Shown here: positions 41,631 through 48,510 of the stretch, piece by piece
How the letters are laid out: every line of letters starts with the position of its first letter
Position numbering within the stretch: the stretch's first letter is position 1
Assembly: GCA_964368495.1 (NCBI GenBank)
Contig: CAYJAJ010000001.1
Location: 1 to 64,000, forward strand
Reading direction: 5' to 3'
DNA: 64,000 nucleotides
From: CALVGQ01 sp964368495
GTDB taxonomy: Bacteria > Bacillota_I > Bacilli_A > Erysipelotrichales > Erysipelotrichaceae
Translations under genes and position numbers: made by a program
Notes under the pieces: model-generated
Database searches by the model: none
What the model saw: the letters and a program-made list of their open reading frames with translations, nothing else
Told to the model about the DNA's origin: nothing

Positions 41631-42608
41631 ATGAGTAACTTGTGGCTGATCATTTCGACATGGAGGATGGGAAAAGAAGGTGTACTTGAAGCTAGTAAAT
41701 TATTAGAAGAAAATGGGGATAGCGGAGATGCTGTTGAAATAGCTATAAAAGAGGTAGAGAACTTTGAATACTACAAATCTGTGGGCTATGGAGGCTTACC
41801 TAATGAAGATATGGAAGTGGAACTTGATGCTGCTTATATGGATGGGAATACATTGGATTTTGGGGCAGTTGCTGCAATTCATAACTTTGCAAATCCAATA
41901 AGTATTGCTAAAAGTTTGAGTAAAGAAAAGTTAAATAATGTATTGGTGTCAAAAGGTGCAGAAAAATATGCAAGGGAAAATGGATTTGAACAAAAAAATA
42001 TGCTGAGTGAAAGGGCAATGATTCACTATAAAAATAGGCAGTTTGAAAATAATAAGCAATTAAAGGCATATGATGGACATGATACTGTTGGAATGGTTTG
42101 CATAGATAAAAGAAAAAAAATTGTCTCCGCAACCAGCACAAGTGGTTTATTTATGAAAAAAAGTGGTCGAGTTGGAGATTCACCAATCATAGGATCAGGA
42201 TTTTATGCAGATTCACAAATTGGGGGAGCTACGGCAACCGGGCTTGGTGAAGATATTATGAAAGGTTGTCTTTCTTATGAAATAGTTAGTTTGATGAGAC
42301 AAGGTTATAATCCACAACAAGCATGCGATATAGCAATTACAGAGCTTGAAAAAAATTTGTTTTTAAAAGGAAAAAAATTAGGAGATTGTTCTGTGGTGGC
42401 TATAAACAAAAAGGGAGAATGGGGTGCATCGAGTAATACAAATAGTTTTTCATTTGTAGTTGCATCAAATTACTGTGCTCCCACAGTTTATCTATGCAAG
42501 AAAAAAAATGGGTGCACAGTACACGTAGAAGCATCCTCTACATGGTTGGATGAGTACATGAATTCAAGGATGAAAGAAATAAAGTTAAAGGAGAACGAAA
42601 ATGATTGA
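41631..42608 (+). CDS. N4-(beta-N-acetylglucosaminyl)-L-asparaginase-like Ntn hydrolase
   Basis: 325 aa. Asparaginase_2 (T2 peptidase) family. The autocleavage site and nucleophile Thr are in AYDGHDTVGMVCID; SGRVGDSPIIGSGFYAD and GGATATGLGEDIM are the substrate-binding segments. The enzyme self-cleaves into two chains and hydrolyses aspartylglucosamine or isoaspartyl bonds. The N-terminus (WLIISTW) is close to that of the glycosylasparaginase subgroup. It overlaps cutC by 8 nt. Confidence 0.9.
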   Translation: MSNLWLIISTWRMGKEGVLEASKLLEENGDSGDAVEIAIKEVENFEYYKSVGYGGLPNEDMEVELDAAYMDGNTLDFGAVAAIHNFANPISIAKSLSKEKLNNVLVSKGAEKYARENGFEQKNMLSERAMIHYKNRQFENNKQLKAYDGHDTVGMVCIDKRKKIVSATSTSGLFMKKSGRVGDSPIIGSGFYADSQIGGATATGLGEDIMKGCLSYEIVSLMRQGYNPQQACDIAITELEKNLFLKGKKLGDCSVVAINKKGEWGASSNTNSFSFVVASNYCAPTVYLCKKKNGCTVHVEASSTWLDEYMNSRMKEIKLKENEND

Positions 42609-43323
42609 GGTATGTTGTGGATGTGTGGAAGATTGTATTAAGGCGCAAATAGCAGGAGCAGATCGAATAGAGCTAAATAGTGCCTTAGCACTTGGTGGAT
42701 TAACGCCAAGCCTAGCCAGCGTTAAATTAGCTAAAGAAGCGGTTGAAATACCTGTTATTGCAATGGTTCGTCCACGAGGATCTGGATTTTGCTATAGCGA
42801 GGTTGAAAAAAAAGTGATTTTTGAAGATGCAAAAATCCTACTAGAAGCAGGAGCTGATGGACTGGCATTTGGATTTTTAAATGCAGATAGTACACTTGAT
42901 ATTGAAAACACAAAAAAAATGACTGAATTAATTCATGCTTATAAAAAAGAAGCTGTCTTTCATCGAGCATTTGATTGTGCAGAAGATCCAATATTAACGA
43001 TGGGCCAATTAATTGATTGTCATGTTGACCGTGTATTAACAAGTGGGCAAAAAGATTGTGCTGAACACGGTGTAAAGCTATTAAAGGAGTTAAGTGATCG
43101 ATTTAGCGATAGAATAGAAATATTAGCAGGTGCTGGAATTAACCATGTCAATGCATCAGCAATTATGACTGATGCCAATATTACTCAAGTTCATTCATCA
43201 TGTAAAATGTGGCTAGAAGATATCACGAGTATAAAAAAAGCAGGAAGTGACATCAATCCAGAAAAGTATGATGTTTCAGATATTGAGAAAATACAAAAAC
43301 TTATTGAATCGATTAAAAAATAA
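42601..43323 (+). CDS. cutC: CutC family protein
   Basis: 240 aa TIM barrel. CutC pattern: IEVCCGCVEDCIKAQIAGADRIELNS, VIAMVRPRGSGFCYS and GADGLAFGFLNADSTLD, VFHRAFDCAEDP, RVLTSGQKDCAEHG. Named after copper sensitivity in E. coli, but the true substrate is not known. It pairs with the asparaginase-like gene upstream, an arrangement that hints at glycoconjugate breakdown (inference). Confidence 0.93.
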   Translation: MIEVCCGCVEDCIKAQIAGADRIELNSALALGGLTPSLASVKLAKEAVEIPVIAMVRPRGSGFCYSEVEKKVIFEDAKILLEAGADGLAFGFLNADSTLDIENTKKMTELIHAYKKEAVFHRAFDCAEDPILTMGQLIDCHVDRVLTSGQKDCAEHGVKLLKELSDRFSDRIEILAGAGINHVNASAIMTDANITQVHSSCKMWLEDITSIKKAGSDINPEKYDVSDIEKIQKLIESIKK

Positions 43324-43350
43324 GCTATAATAACGAAGGAGAGGTTGAAT

Positions 43351-43755
43351 ATGAAAAATAACTTTATTAATTTAGGATTGGTTTTAATACTTTGTGTAGG
43401 ATTATTTCAAATACCACAGTTTTTTGAAGATATGAAAGTAGAAACAATGATGGATAGTTTTATTATTGTAGCGAATGAAATTGAAAGTGATGAAGATTTG
43501 TTAGATAGCGAAAAATTTGAAGTATATTTTATAGATAATGGTTCACTACAAGAAGCTATTGATAATAAGACAATTAAAATTACAAATTATGCTTGCCAAG
43601 ATAGTGATTTTAGCAACAAATATGAAGATTATACGCTAATAAGAGATGAAAATATTGTGACTGTAGAAGTTGATTGTAACGGAAGTATTAAAAATGCAGT
43701 GGTTGAGCTTGTGTATACAGGTGCACAATACAAAATTTCTAAAATCTCAAAGTAG
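43351..43755 (+). CDS. Hypothetical membrane-anchored protein
   Basis: 134 aa with an N-terminal hydrophobic segment (residues 5-20) and an extracellular part with two Cys (ACQDS and VDCNG) that could form a disulfide. No family recognised. The ATG at 43351 has AAGGAGAGG upstream; a TTG two codons earlier overlaps the spacing. It follows cutC by 27 bp. Confidence 0.65.
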   Translation: MKNNFINLGLVLILCVGLFQIPQFFEDMKVETMMDSFIIVANEIESDEDLLDSEKFEVYFIDNGSLQEAIDNKTIKITNYACQDSDFSNKYEDYTLIRDENIVTVEVDCNGSIKNAVVELVYTGAQYKISKISK

Positions 43756-43865
43756 CAAAAATTAAGATAACAAAATGGATTTGTTAAAAACACCACAATA
43801 AAAAGCAGTTGTGCATCATCATGATATTCATGCTATATTAAAATAGAAAGAAGGAGGACACATTA

Positions 43866-44573
43866 ATGTCAACACCACATAATGCAGCAATTAAAGGTCA
43901 AATCGCAAAAACAGTTTTAATGCCAGGGGATCCACTACGCGCAAAATTTATTGCCGATACTTTTTTAGAAAACCCAGTGGAGTTCAATACAGTTAGAAAT
44001 ATGTTTGGGTATACTGGTACATATAAAGGTAAAGAAATTTCAGTGATGGGTTCAGGAATGGGGATGCCAAGCATTGGTATTTATTCTTATGAACTATATA
44101 CTGTTTATGATGTAGAAAATATTATTCGAATTGGATCAGCTGGCGCTTATAAAGCTGAATTGGATTTATATCAAGTTGTACTAGGTTCTAGCGCATACAG
44201 TGAGTCTACCTATGCAAAAACAGCTTACGGTTACGAAGAAGATAACATTAAACCGACGTCGAGTTTAAATGATAAAATCAAAGCTTGTGCAAACAAATTA
44301 GCTATTCCAGTTAGTGAAGTTGTGATTCACTCATCGGATGTGTTTTATCGCGATGGTGATTATATTGATAGTTTGGTTAATGATCATAAAGTAGATTGTG
44401 TTGAAATGGAAAGTTTTGCACTGTTTGCAAATGCTAAAAGATTGAATAAAAAAGCAGCTTGTTTATTAACTATTTCAGACAACCTAATTACTCATGCAGC
44501 AACAACAGCAGAGGAAAGACAAAATAGTTTTACAAATATGATGAAGGTAGCTTTAGAAACTATTGTTGATTAA
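43866..44573 (+). CDS. deoD: Purine nucleoside phosphorylase DeoD
   Basis: 235 aa, trimeric/hexameric PNP-UDP family. MPGDPLRAKFIADTFLE binds phosphate, GSGMGMPSIGIYSYELY and RIGSAGAY follow, and the catalytic region VEMESFALFANAKR and TISDNL are near the C-terminus. It splits purine nucleosides to base and ribose-1-phosphate for salvage. Good RBS AAGGAGG and its own terminator indicate a single-gene unit. Confidence 0.96.
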   Translation: MSTPHNAAIKGQIAKTVLMPGDPLRAKFIADTFLENPVEFNTVRNMFGYTGTYKGKEISVMGSGMGMPSIGIYSYELYTVYDVENIIRIGSAGAYKAELDLYQVVLGSSAYSESTYAKTAYGYEEDNIKPTSSLNDKIKACANKLAIPVSEVVIHSSDVFYRDGDYIDSLVNDHKVDCVEMESFALFANAKRLNKKAACLLTISDNLITHAATTAEERQNSFTNMMKVALETIVD

Positions 44574-44582
44574 TATATTAAT

Positions 44583-44617
44583 AACTACACCTGTTTTATA
44601 CGGATGTAGTTTTTTTT
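44583..44617 (+). terminator. Terminator of deoD
   Basis: aactacac / gatgtagtt stem with loop followed by eight T. Confidence 0.85.
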
Positions 44618-44679
44618 GAGTAGGGTAATTGTCTATACCATTTAATTGCAACTGCATAATCTAAATTAGAGGTGATAAT

Positions 44680-45411
44680 ATGATTACTGTCGTAAAGTTT
44701 GGGGGTACATCATTAAATACACGAGAAAATAGATACTTAGCAATTAATAAGATAAAAAAAGAACTGGATAAAAAAAACAAAGTGGTTGTAGTAGTTTCAG
44801 CGATGGGCAGGAAAAATGAACCCTACGCAACGAACAGTTTGTTGTCTTTTTGCGATTATCTGCCAAATCATCAAAAAGATCGACTAATTGCACAAGGGGA
44901 AATTTTAAGTAGTTTAGTATTTGAAAATCAATGTCGTGAACAAGGAATACTTGCACACGCTTGTACACCAACAGAAACTGGTTTGATTAGCGATGGTTTT
45001 TTTGGGCAAGCTAAAGTACTACAGGTAAATACAATGTGGTTGGATTTCTATTTAAAAACATTGGATGTAGTAATTGTACCTGGGTTTATTGGCCTTAGTT
45101 TAAGCGGGCACATCACAACACTTGGAAGAGGAGGTAGCGATAAAACTGCAATTCTGGTTGCAGATGCGTTAAATGTAGGTCATGTAATGATTTATACAGA
45201 TGTAGATGGCATATATGATATCGATCCAAAGAAAAATACTTCTGCAAAAAAATACAAAAGCTTGAATTATAATGAATGTTTAATTCTTGTAAACCAGGGA
45301 GCCTGTGTCATGATGGTAGAAAGTGTAGAATTAGCAAAATCAAAAGGTATTACGTTTACTGTAGCCTCAACTTTTTCGATGAATGAAGGAACAAAAGTAA
45401 GTGGTAATTAA
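44680..45411 (+). CDS. Aspartate kinase catalytic domain without ACT domains (DapG-like)
   Basis: 243 aa. It covers only the amino-acid-kinase domain: VVKFGGTSLNTRENR, VVVVSAMGRKNEPYATNSLL as in Bacillus DapG, LIAQGEILSSLVF, GRGGSDKTAILVADAL and IYTDVDGIYDIDP. The paired ACT domains that bind lysine or threonine in normal aspartokinases (about 150 more residues) are absent, since the frame ends 30 residues after the nucleotide-binding site. It may be feedback-insensitive or serve another substrate. A 63-aa ferredoxin-fold-like protein follows 41 bp later. Confidence 0.85.
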   Translation: MITVVKFGGTSLNTRENRYLAINKIKKELDKKNKVVVVVSAMGRKNEPYATNSLLSFCDYLPNHQKDRLIAQGEILSSLVFENQCREQGILAHACTPTETGLISDGFFGQAKVLQVNTMWLDFYLKTLDVVIVPGFIGLSLSGHITTLGRGGSDKTAILVADALNVGHVMIYTDVDGIYDIDPKKNTSAKKYKSLNYNECLILVNQGACVMMVESVELAKSKGITFTVASTFSMNEGTKVSGN

Positions 45412-45452
45412 TCAATAATTTTAGTATAATTAATTATATAAGGAGTAAGTGC

Positions 45453-45644
45453 ATGAAAAAAATTGTATTCGTTAAAAATTTAAATTCTGAAGCAGATATT
45501 GAAAAAATAGAAATGGCTTTATGTGATACAAGAGCGAATTACTCAATCTCTTTAGAAAGAAAAGCAGTGGTCATCGAAGGAAACAATGATATTCAGTATG
45601 CAGTAAAAGTTGCATTAAGGGAAGTAGGGTATATTATAGAGTAG
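45453..45644 (+). CDS. Small HMA-like (ferredoxin-fold) protein lacking the metal-binding Cys pair
   Basis: 63 aa. The pattern of strands and helices (KKIVFVKNL, helix ADIEKIEMAL, strand SISLERKAVVIEG, helix QYAVKVALREVGYIIE) resembles heavy-metal-associated domains, but the CxxC is replaced; the single Cys is in ALCDTRA. ACT domains have a related fold. A regulatory or interaction role with the aspartokinase-like protein is possible but unproven. RBS AAGGAG is present. Confidence 0.6.
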   Translation: MKKIVFVKNLNSEADIEKIEMALCDTRANYSISLERKAVVIEGNNDIQYAVKVALREVGYIIE

Positions 45645-45665
45645 ATTGTTGCTCTATTTTTTTTT
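45636..45665 (+). terminator. Terminator of the aspartokinase-like/HMA-like pair
   Basis: atagag / ctctat stem overlapping the stop codon, then nine T. Confidence 0.75.
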
Positions 45666-45733
45666 AGAAGAAATTAAGAGGAAGAATCTCTTGTTGTGGA
45701 TTTTTTAATATAACATTAAAAATTGAGAATCAA

Positions 45734-45919
45734 TTATTTTGAATGAGATGCAATATTTATGAATGCACAAATTCCAAATATAAAATAGATACTATTTAAT
45801 AATAAACTATAATTAACAAACAAATTTTCTAGAATATCGAAGTTAAATACTGCAAGAAAGCCGTAATTAAAGCAAGCGATGCTACTAATAACTAATGAAA
45901 CCGTAAATAATTTGTTCAT
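45734..45919 (-). CDS. DUF378 family small membrane protein
   Basis: 61 aa with two transmembrane helices and the DUF378 pattern ACFNYGFLAVFNFDILENLF (from the usual NWGLvGlfnfDlV). Function unknown. AAGGAG is correctly placed upstream on the minus strand. It stands alone between two plus-strand units. Confidence 0.75.
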   Translation of the reverse strand: MNKLFTVSLVISSIACFNYGFLAVFNFDILENLFVNYSLLLNSIYFIFGICAFINIASHSK

Positions 45920-46000
45920 ATTTTTCTCCTTTTTTTCTTATTATATGCATGAATTTCTATGATAAATCATAACTTTTATAACAGAAGGAAAGGTGAAGTT

Positions 46001-46987
46001 ATGAAAAACAAAATAGCGATTGCTATAGGTGTCATTGTAGTTGCATTAATGCTGTATTTTCTGTTTAAGCCGAATTCATTAGATGAAAAAGTTTCAAAAC
46101 TTTCTGAGGATTTAACGAGTTATTATTTAGAAGGTAATATGGAAATTACCAACCAGGAAGACTATAAAAACTACTTAATTACATCATCATGGATGAAAGA
46201 TGGCGACAAAGAGTATTTTAAAGTGAGTATGACTGATAAATCACTAAATCAGGAACAAATCATTTTAAAAAATGATGACGGTGTATTTGTAATCACTCCA
46301 TCATTAAATCAAGTATTTAAGTTTCAAGGTGAATGGCCAATGAATAGTCCAAAACCGTATTTGTTACAAACAATGTTTGATATTATTAGCGGGGAATGTG
46401 AGATTAGTAATGAAAGCGAAGGTTATTTGATTAAAGCGGATGCGAATTATCCAAGTTCTGATTCATTGGTTCGACAAGAAATTCGAATGTCATCAGATTT
46501 AAAACCGATTAGTTTGATTGCATTTAATGCAGATGAACAAATTGAATTAAAAATGGATTTCACAACTGTCAATTTTGATGAAGTATTTCCAGATGGAAGT
46601 TTTGATACTCCAAAATCAAATATCGAGACATCTTCAAGTGGGTATACAGGATTAGTTGATCTACCACTTTATCCGATGGCAGTATTTGATTCAAAACTAA
46701 CATCAAGCACAGTGAGTGTAAGCGATGGAGGCGAGAGTCATGTTATGGAGTTTAGTGGTGAAAAAGAGTTCACTGTTGTGCAAAACGAAGTGGTAAACTC
46801 TAACGAGTTACAAATAAAAGAAATAGACGGAGAGCTTGTAGAAGGGCTTGGGATCATTGGCTACTATACAGGGAATAAACTGACTGTTTTATCTAGCCAA
46901 GTTGAAACGTCTGTGTATTCCCAAGATTTAACTGTAAGTGAAATGCTACAAGTGGTAGAAAGTATGCAAGTATCAGTAATGAAATAA
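46001..46987 (+). CDS. YdcC/LolA-like outer lipoprotein-sorting-type protein
   Basis: 328 aa. An N-terminal signal anchor (residues 5-22) without lipobox Cys is followed by a LolA-like fold segment (YYLEGNMEITNQEDY, YFKVSMTDKSL, GVFVITPSLNQVFKFQGEWP) and a C-terminal domain. It resembles Bacillus YdcC and clostridial GerS-type proteins. Support from context: in Bacillus ydcC lies just upstream of the MazEF (NdoAI-NdoA) genes, and here mazF follows with 1-nt overlap. The ATG at 46001 has AAGGAAAGG upstream; an in-frame ATG at 45959 precedes that site. Confidence 0.75.
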   Translation: MKNKIAIAIGVIVVALMLYFLFKPNSLDEKVSKLSEDLTSYYLEGNMEITNQEDYKNYLITSSWMKDGDKEYFKVSMTDKSLNQEQIILKNDDGVFVITPSLNQVFKFQGEWPMNSPKPYLLQTMFDIISGECEISNESEGYLIKADANYPSSDSLVRQEIRMSSDLKPISLIAFNADEQIELKMDFTTVNFDEVFPDGSFDTPKSNIETSSSGYTGLVDLPLYPMAVFDSKLTSSTVSVSDGGESHVMEFSGEKEFTVVQNEVVNSNELQIKEIDGELVEGLGIIGYYTGNKLTVLSSQVETSVYSQDLTVSEMLQVVESMQVSVMK

Positions 46988-47331
46988 TGATAAAGCGAGG
47001 GGAAGTATATTATGCTGATTTACATGGTTCTATTGGTAGTGAACAAGGAGGCATAAGGCCTGTTGTTATAGTGCAAAATGATAAAGGCAACCGATTTTCA
47101 AAAACTTGCATTGTAGCCCCGATATCAACAAAATTAAGTAAACCACCAATACCAACCCATGTGATGATTCCATCAATTTCACTACAAAGAGTGTCAATGG
47201 TATTGTTAGAACAAATACGCACAATTGATAAACAAAGACTAGGAGCATGGATATGTAGCTTAGATAGTTTAACAATTGAGAAGATAGACATAGCGATTAA
47301 AGTAAGTTTGGGGTTAATCGATAACGAATGA
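46987..47331 (+). CDS. mazF: MazF/NdoA-type endoribonuclease toxin without adjacent antitoxin
   Basis: 114 aa. PemK/MazF fold: MIKRGEVYYADLHGSIGSEQGGIRPVVIVQND, PISTKL and VLLEQIRTIDKQRLG. These enzymes cleave mRNA at short motifs. The start codon overlaps the stop of the YdcC-like gene, so there is no room for the usual MazE/NdoAI antitoxin upstream; none lies downstream, where a terminator follows at once. The antitoxin may be encoded elsewhere or may be missing. Confidence 0.92.
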   Translation: MIKRGEVYYADLHGSIGSEQGGIRPVVIVQNDKGNRFSKTCIVAPISTKLSKPPIPTHVMIPSISLQRVSMVLLEQIRTIDKQRLGAWICSLDSLTIEKIDIAIKVSLGLIDNE

Positions 47332-47360
47332 CAAGCTACCTAAGTGGGTAGCTTGTTTTT
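47331..47360 (+). terminator. Terminator of ydcC-mazF
   Basis: Perfect 10-bp stem acaagctacc / ggtagcttgt with a 6-base loop and five T. Confidence 0.92.
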
Positions 47361-47393
47361 AATAAAAAAAATTATAAAATTATAAAAAAATAC

Positions 47394-47422
47394 TTGCCAA
47401 GTATTTAGTGGTATGGTATTAT
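47394..47422 (+). promoter_or_regulatory. Promoter of the tRNA cluster
   Basis: TTGCCA (47394-47399) and TATTAT (47417-47422) with a 17-bp spacer, 12 bp before the first tRNA. Confidence 0.72.
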
Positions 47423-47433
47423 ATATAAGCGCT

Positions 47434-47524
47434 GAAGAAGTACTCAAGAGGCTGAAGAGGTGCCCCTGCTAAGGGTATAGGTCGCGCAAGCGGCGCGAGG
47501 GTTCAAATCCCTCCTTCTTCGCCA
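47434..47524 (+). tRNA. tRNA-Ser (anticodon GCT)
   Basis: Class II tRNA with long variable arm. The acceptor arms gaagaag and cttcttc pair, the anticodon loop ctgctaa gives GCT, the T arm is gagggttcaaatccctc, the discriminator is G and CCA is encoded. Confidence 0.95.
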
Positions 47525-47555
47525 TTATGAATATAGTGGTGTTCAAGCTAAAAAT

Positions 47556-47631
47556 GGTCCGGTGGTGTAGTGGTTAACATGCCTCCCTGTCACGGAGGAG
47601 ATCGCGGGTTCGACTCCCGTCCGGACCGCCA
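47556..47631 (+). tRNA. tRNA-Asp (anticodon GTC)
   Basis: The acceptor arms ggtccgg and ccggacc pair, the anticodon loop ctgtcac gives GTC, the T arm is cgggttcgactcccg, the discriminator is G and CCA is encoded. Confidence 0.96.
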
Positions 47632-47643
47632 TTTTTTTTATTT

Positions 47644-47717
47644 GCGGGTGTAGTTCAATGGTAGAACTTCAGCCTTCCAAGCTGACTACGTGAGTTCGAT
47701 TCTCATCACCCGCTCCA
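47644..47717 (+). tRNA. tRNA-Gly (anticodon TCC)
   Basis: The acceptor arms gcgggtg and cacccgc pair, the anticodon loop cttccaa gives TCC, the T arm is tgagttcgattctca, the discriminator is T and CCA is encoded. Confidence 0.95.
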
Positions 47718-47736
47718 ATTCAATAGTTAATGGTTT

Positions 47737-47762
47737 ACAAACTTAAATGTTTGTTTTTTTTT
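47737..47762 (+). terminator. Terminator of the tRNA cluster
   Basis: acaaac-ttaaat-gtttgt followed by eight or more T. Confidence 0.85.
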
Positions 47763-47854
47763 GCAAGTTAATGAACTTAACTCTAATTGAGACATTAAAT
47801 ATAATTTGATATAACTATATAAAGACGGTAAAGAAGAGATCAGGGACTATAAAA

Positions 47855-48067
47855 AAATGTGATAATTTATTGTTAGTGTGTTTAATTTTTATTGTAACGA
47901 TTGCTACTTAACTTTTATTGGCATTTGGACATCTGCTTGAACAAAGTATTGTTAATGTTATTGTTGAATTAGCGTCAACATTAACATTTGTTGCGTTATA
48001 TCTTGGCTATAGAAAATACCATCTTCGTCATATTTATACAGATAAAGAGTATAAAAAACATAAGTAG
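47855..48067 (+). pseudogene. Remnant of a small membrane protein gene with in-frame stop
   Basis: One reading frame stays coding-like through LLLVCLIFIVTIAT, meets TAA at 47909-47911, and goes on as LLLAFGHLLEQSIVNVIVEL then TLTFVALYLGYRKYHL up to TAG at 48065. The two halves together look like a two-helix membrane protein with a basic tail. No start codon with ribosome binding site is evident, so it is probably decayed. The family is not recognised. Confidence 0.35.
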
Positions 48068-48510
48068 ATGAATATACATTCTATATAAGCTCAATTTGTT
48101 ATGCATGTATAGCAAAATAAATGGCTAATTAAAAATAAAAAAAATCGACGATAATAGTGAAAATGGAGATATAGTTTTATTAATATCAATCGAATATATT
48201 TCATAAATATCGGTGGTTAAAATGTAGTTACACCATAAAATTATGGTTTTCTTGTTGAATGATTTGTAATAAAAGAAAAAAAATACTTTGCAAATGAATT
48301 TACTGAAACTAGGTTTTTAACAATTGATTTAGTGCGTATTCTTATTAAATATACGAATATTTCAATATTTTTTTAAAAAAAATAAAATTATTAGTTATGT
48401 AACTGGTTGGTAACCGTTGTTTGTTATTATTGATAATGTATTTGCAATCATTGTTAATTCAATGAGTGTGAACATCTAAAATTAAATTATGAATTTGGAA
48501 GGGGAAAAAT
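48068..48510. other. Very AT-rich intergenic stretch before the surface protein gene
   Basis: No gene is supported. A weak hairpin with short T run (accataa / ttatggt, 48232-48251) might terminate a transcript. A possible TTGATA (48430) with GTTAAT 17 bp downstream could serve the surface protein gene, but the -10 is poor. The long leader before a surface-protein gene may hold regulation I cannot read. Confidence 0.4.

Noticed and set aside
47391..47403. Palindrome tacttgccaagta before the tRNA cluster
   Set aside because: It overlaps the -35 box TTGCCA of a good promoter; a palindrome of this size can arise by chance and no regulator is nearby.
47434..47717. Phage or element integrated at the tRNA genes
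   Set aside because: No integrase gene and no partial tRNA repeat downstream were found in the window.
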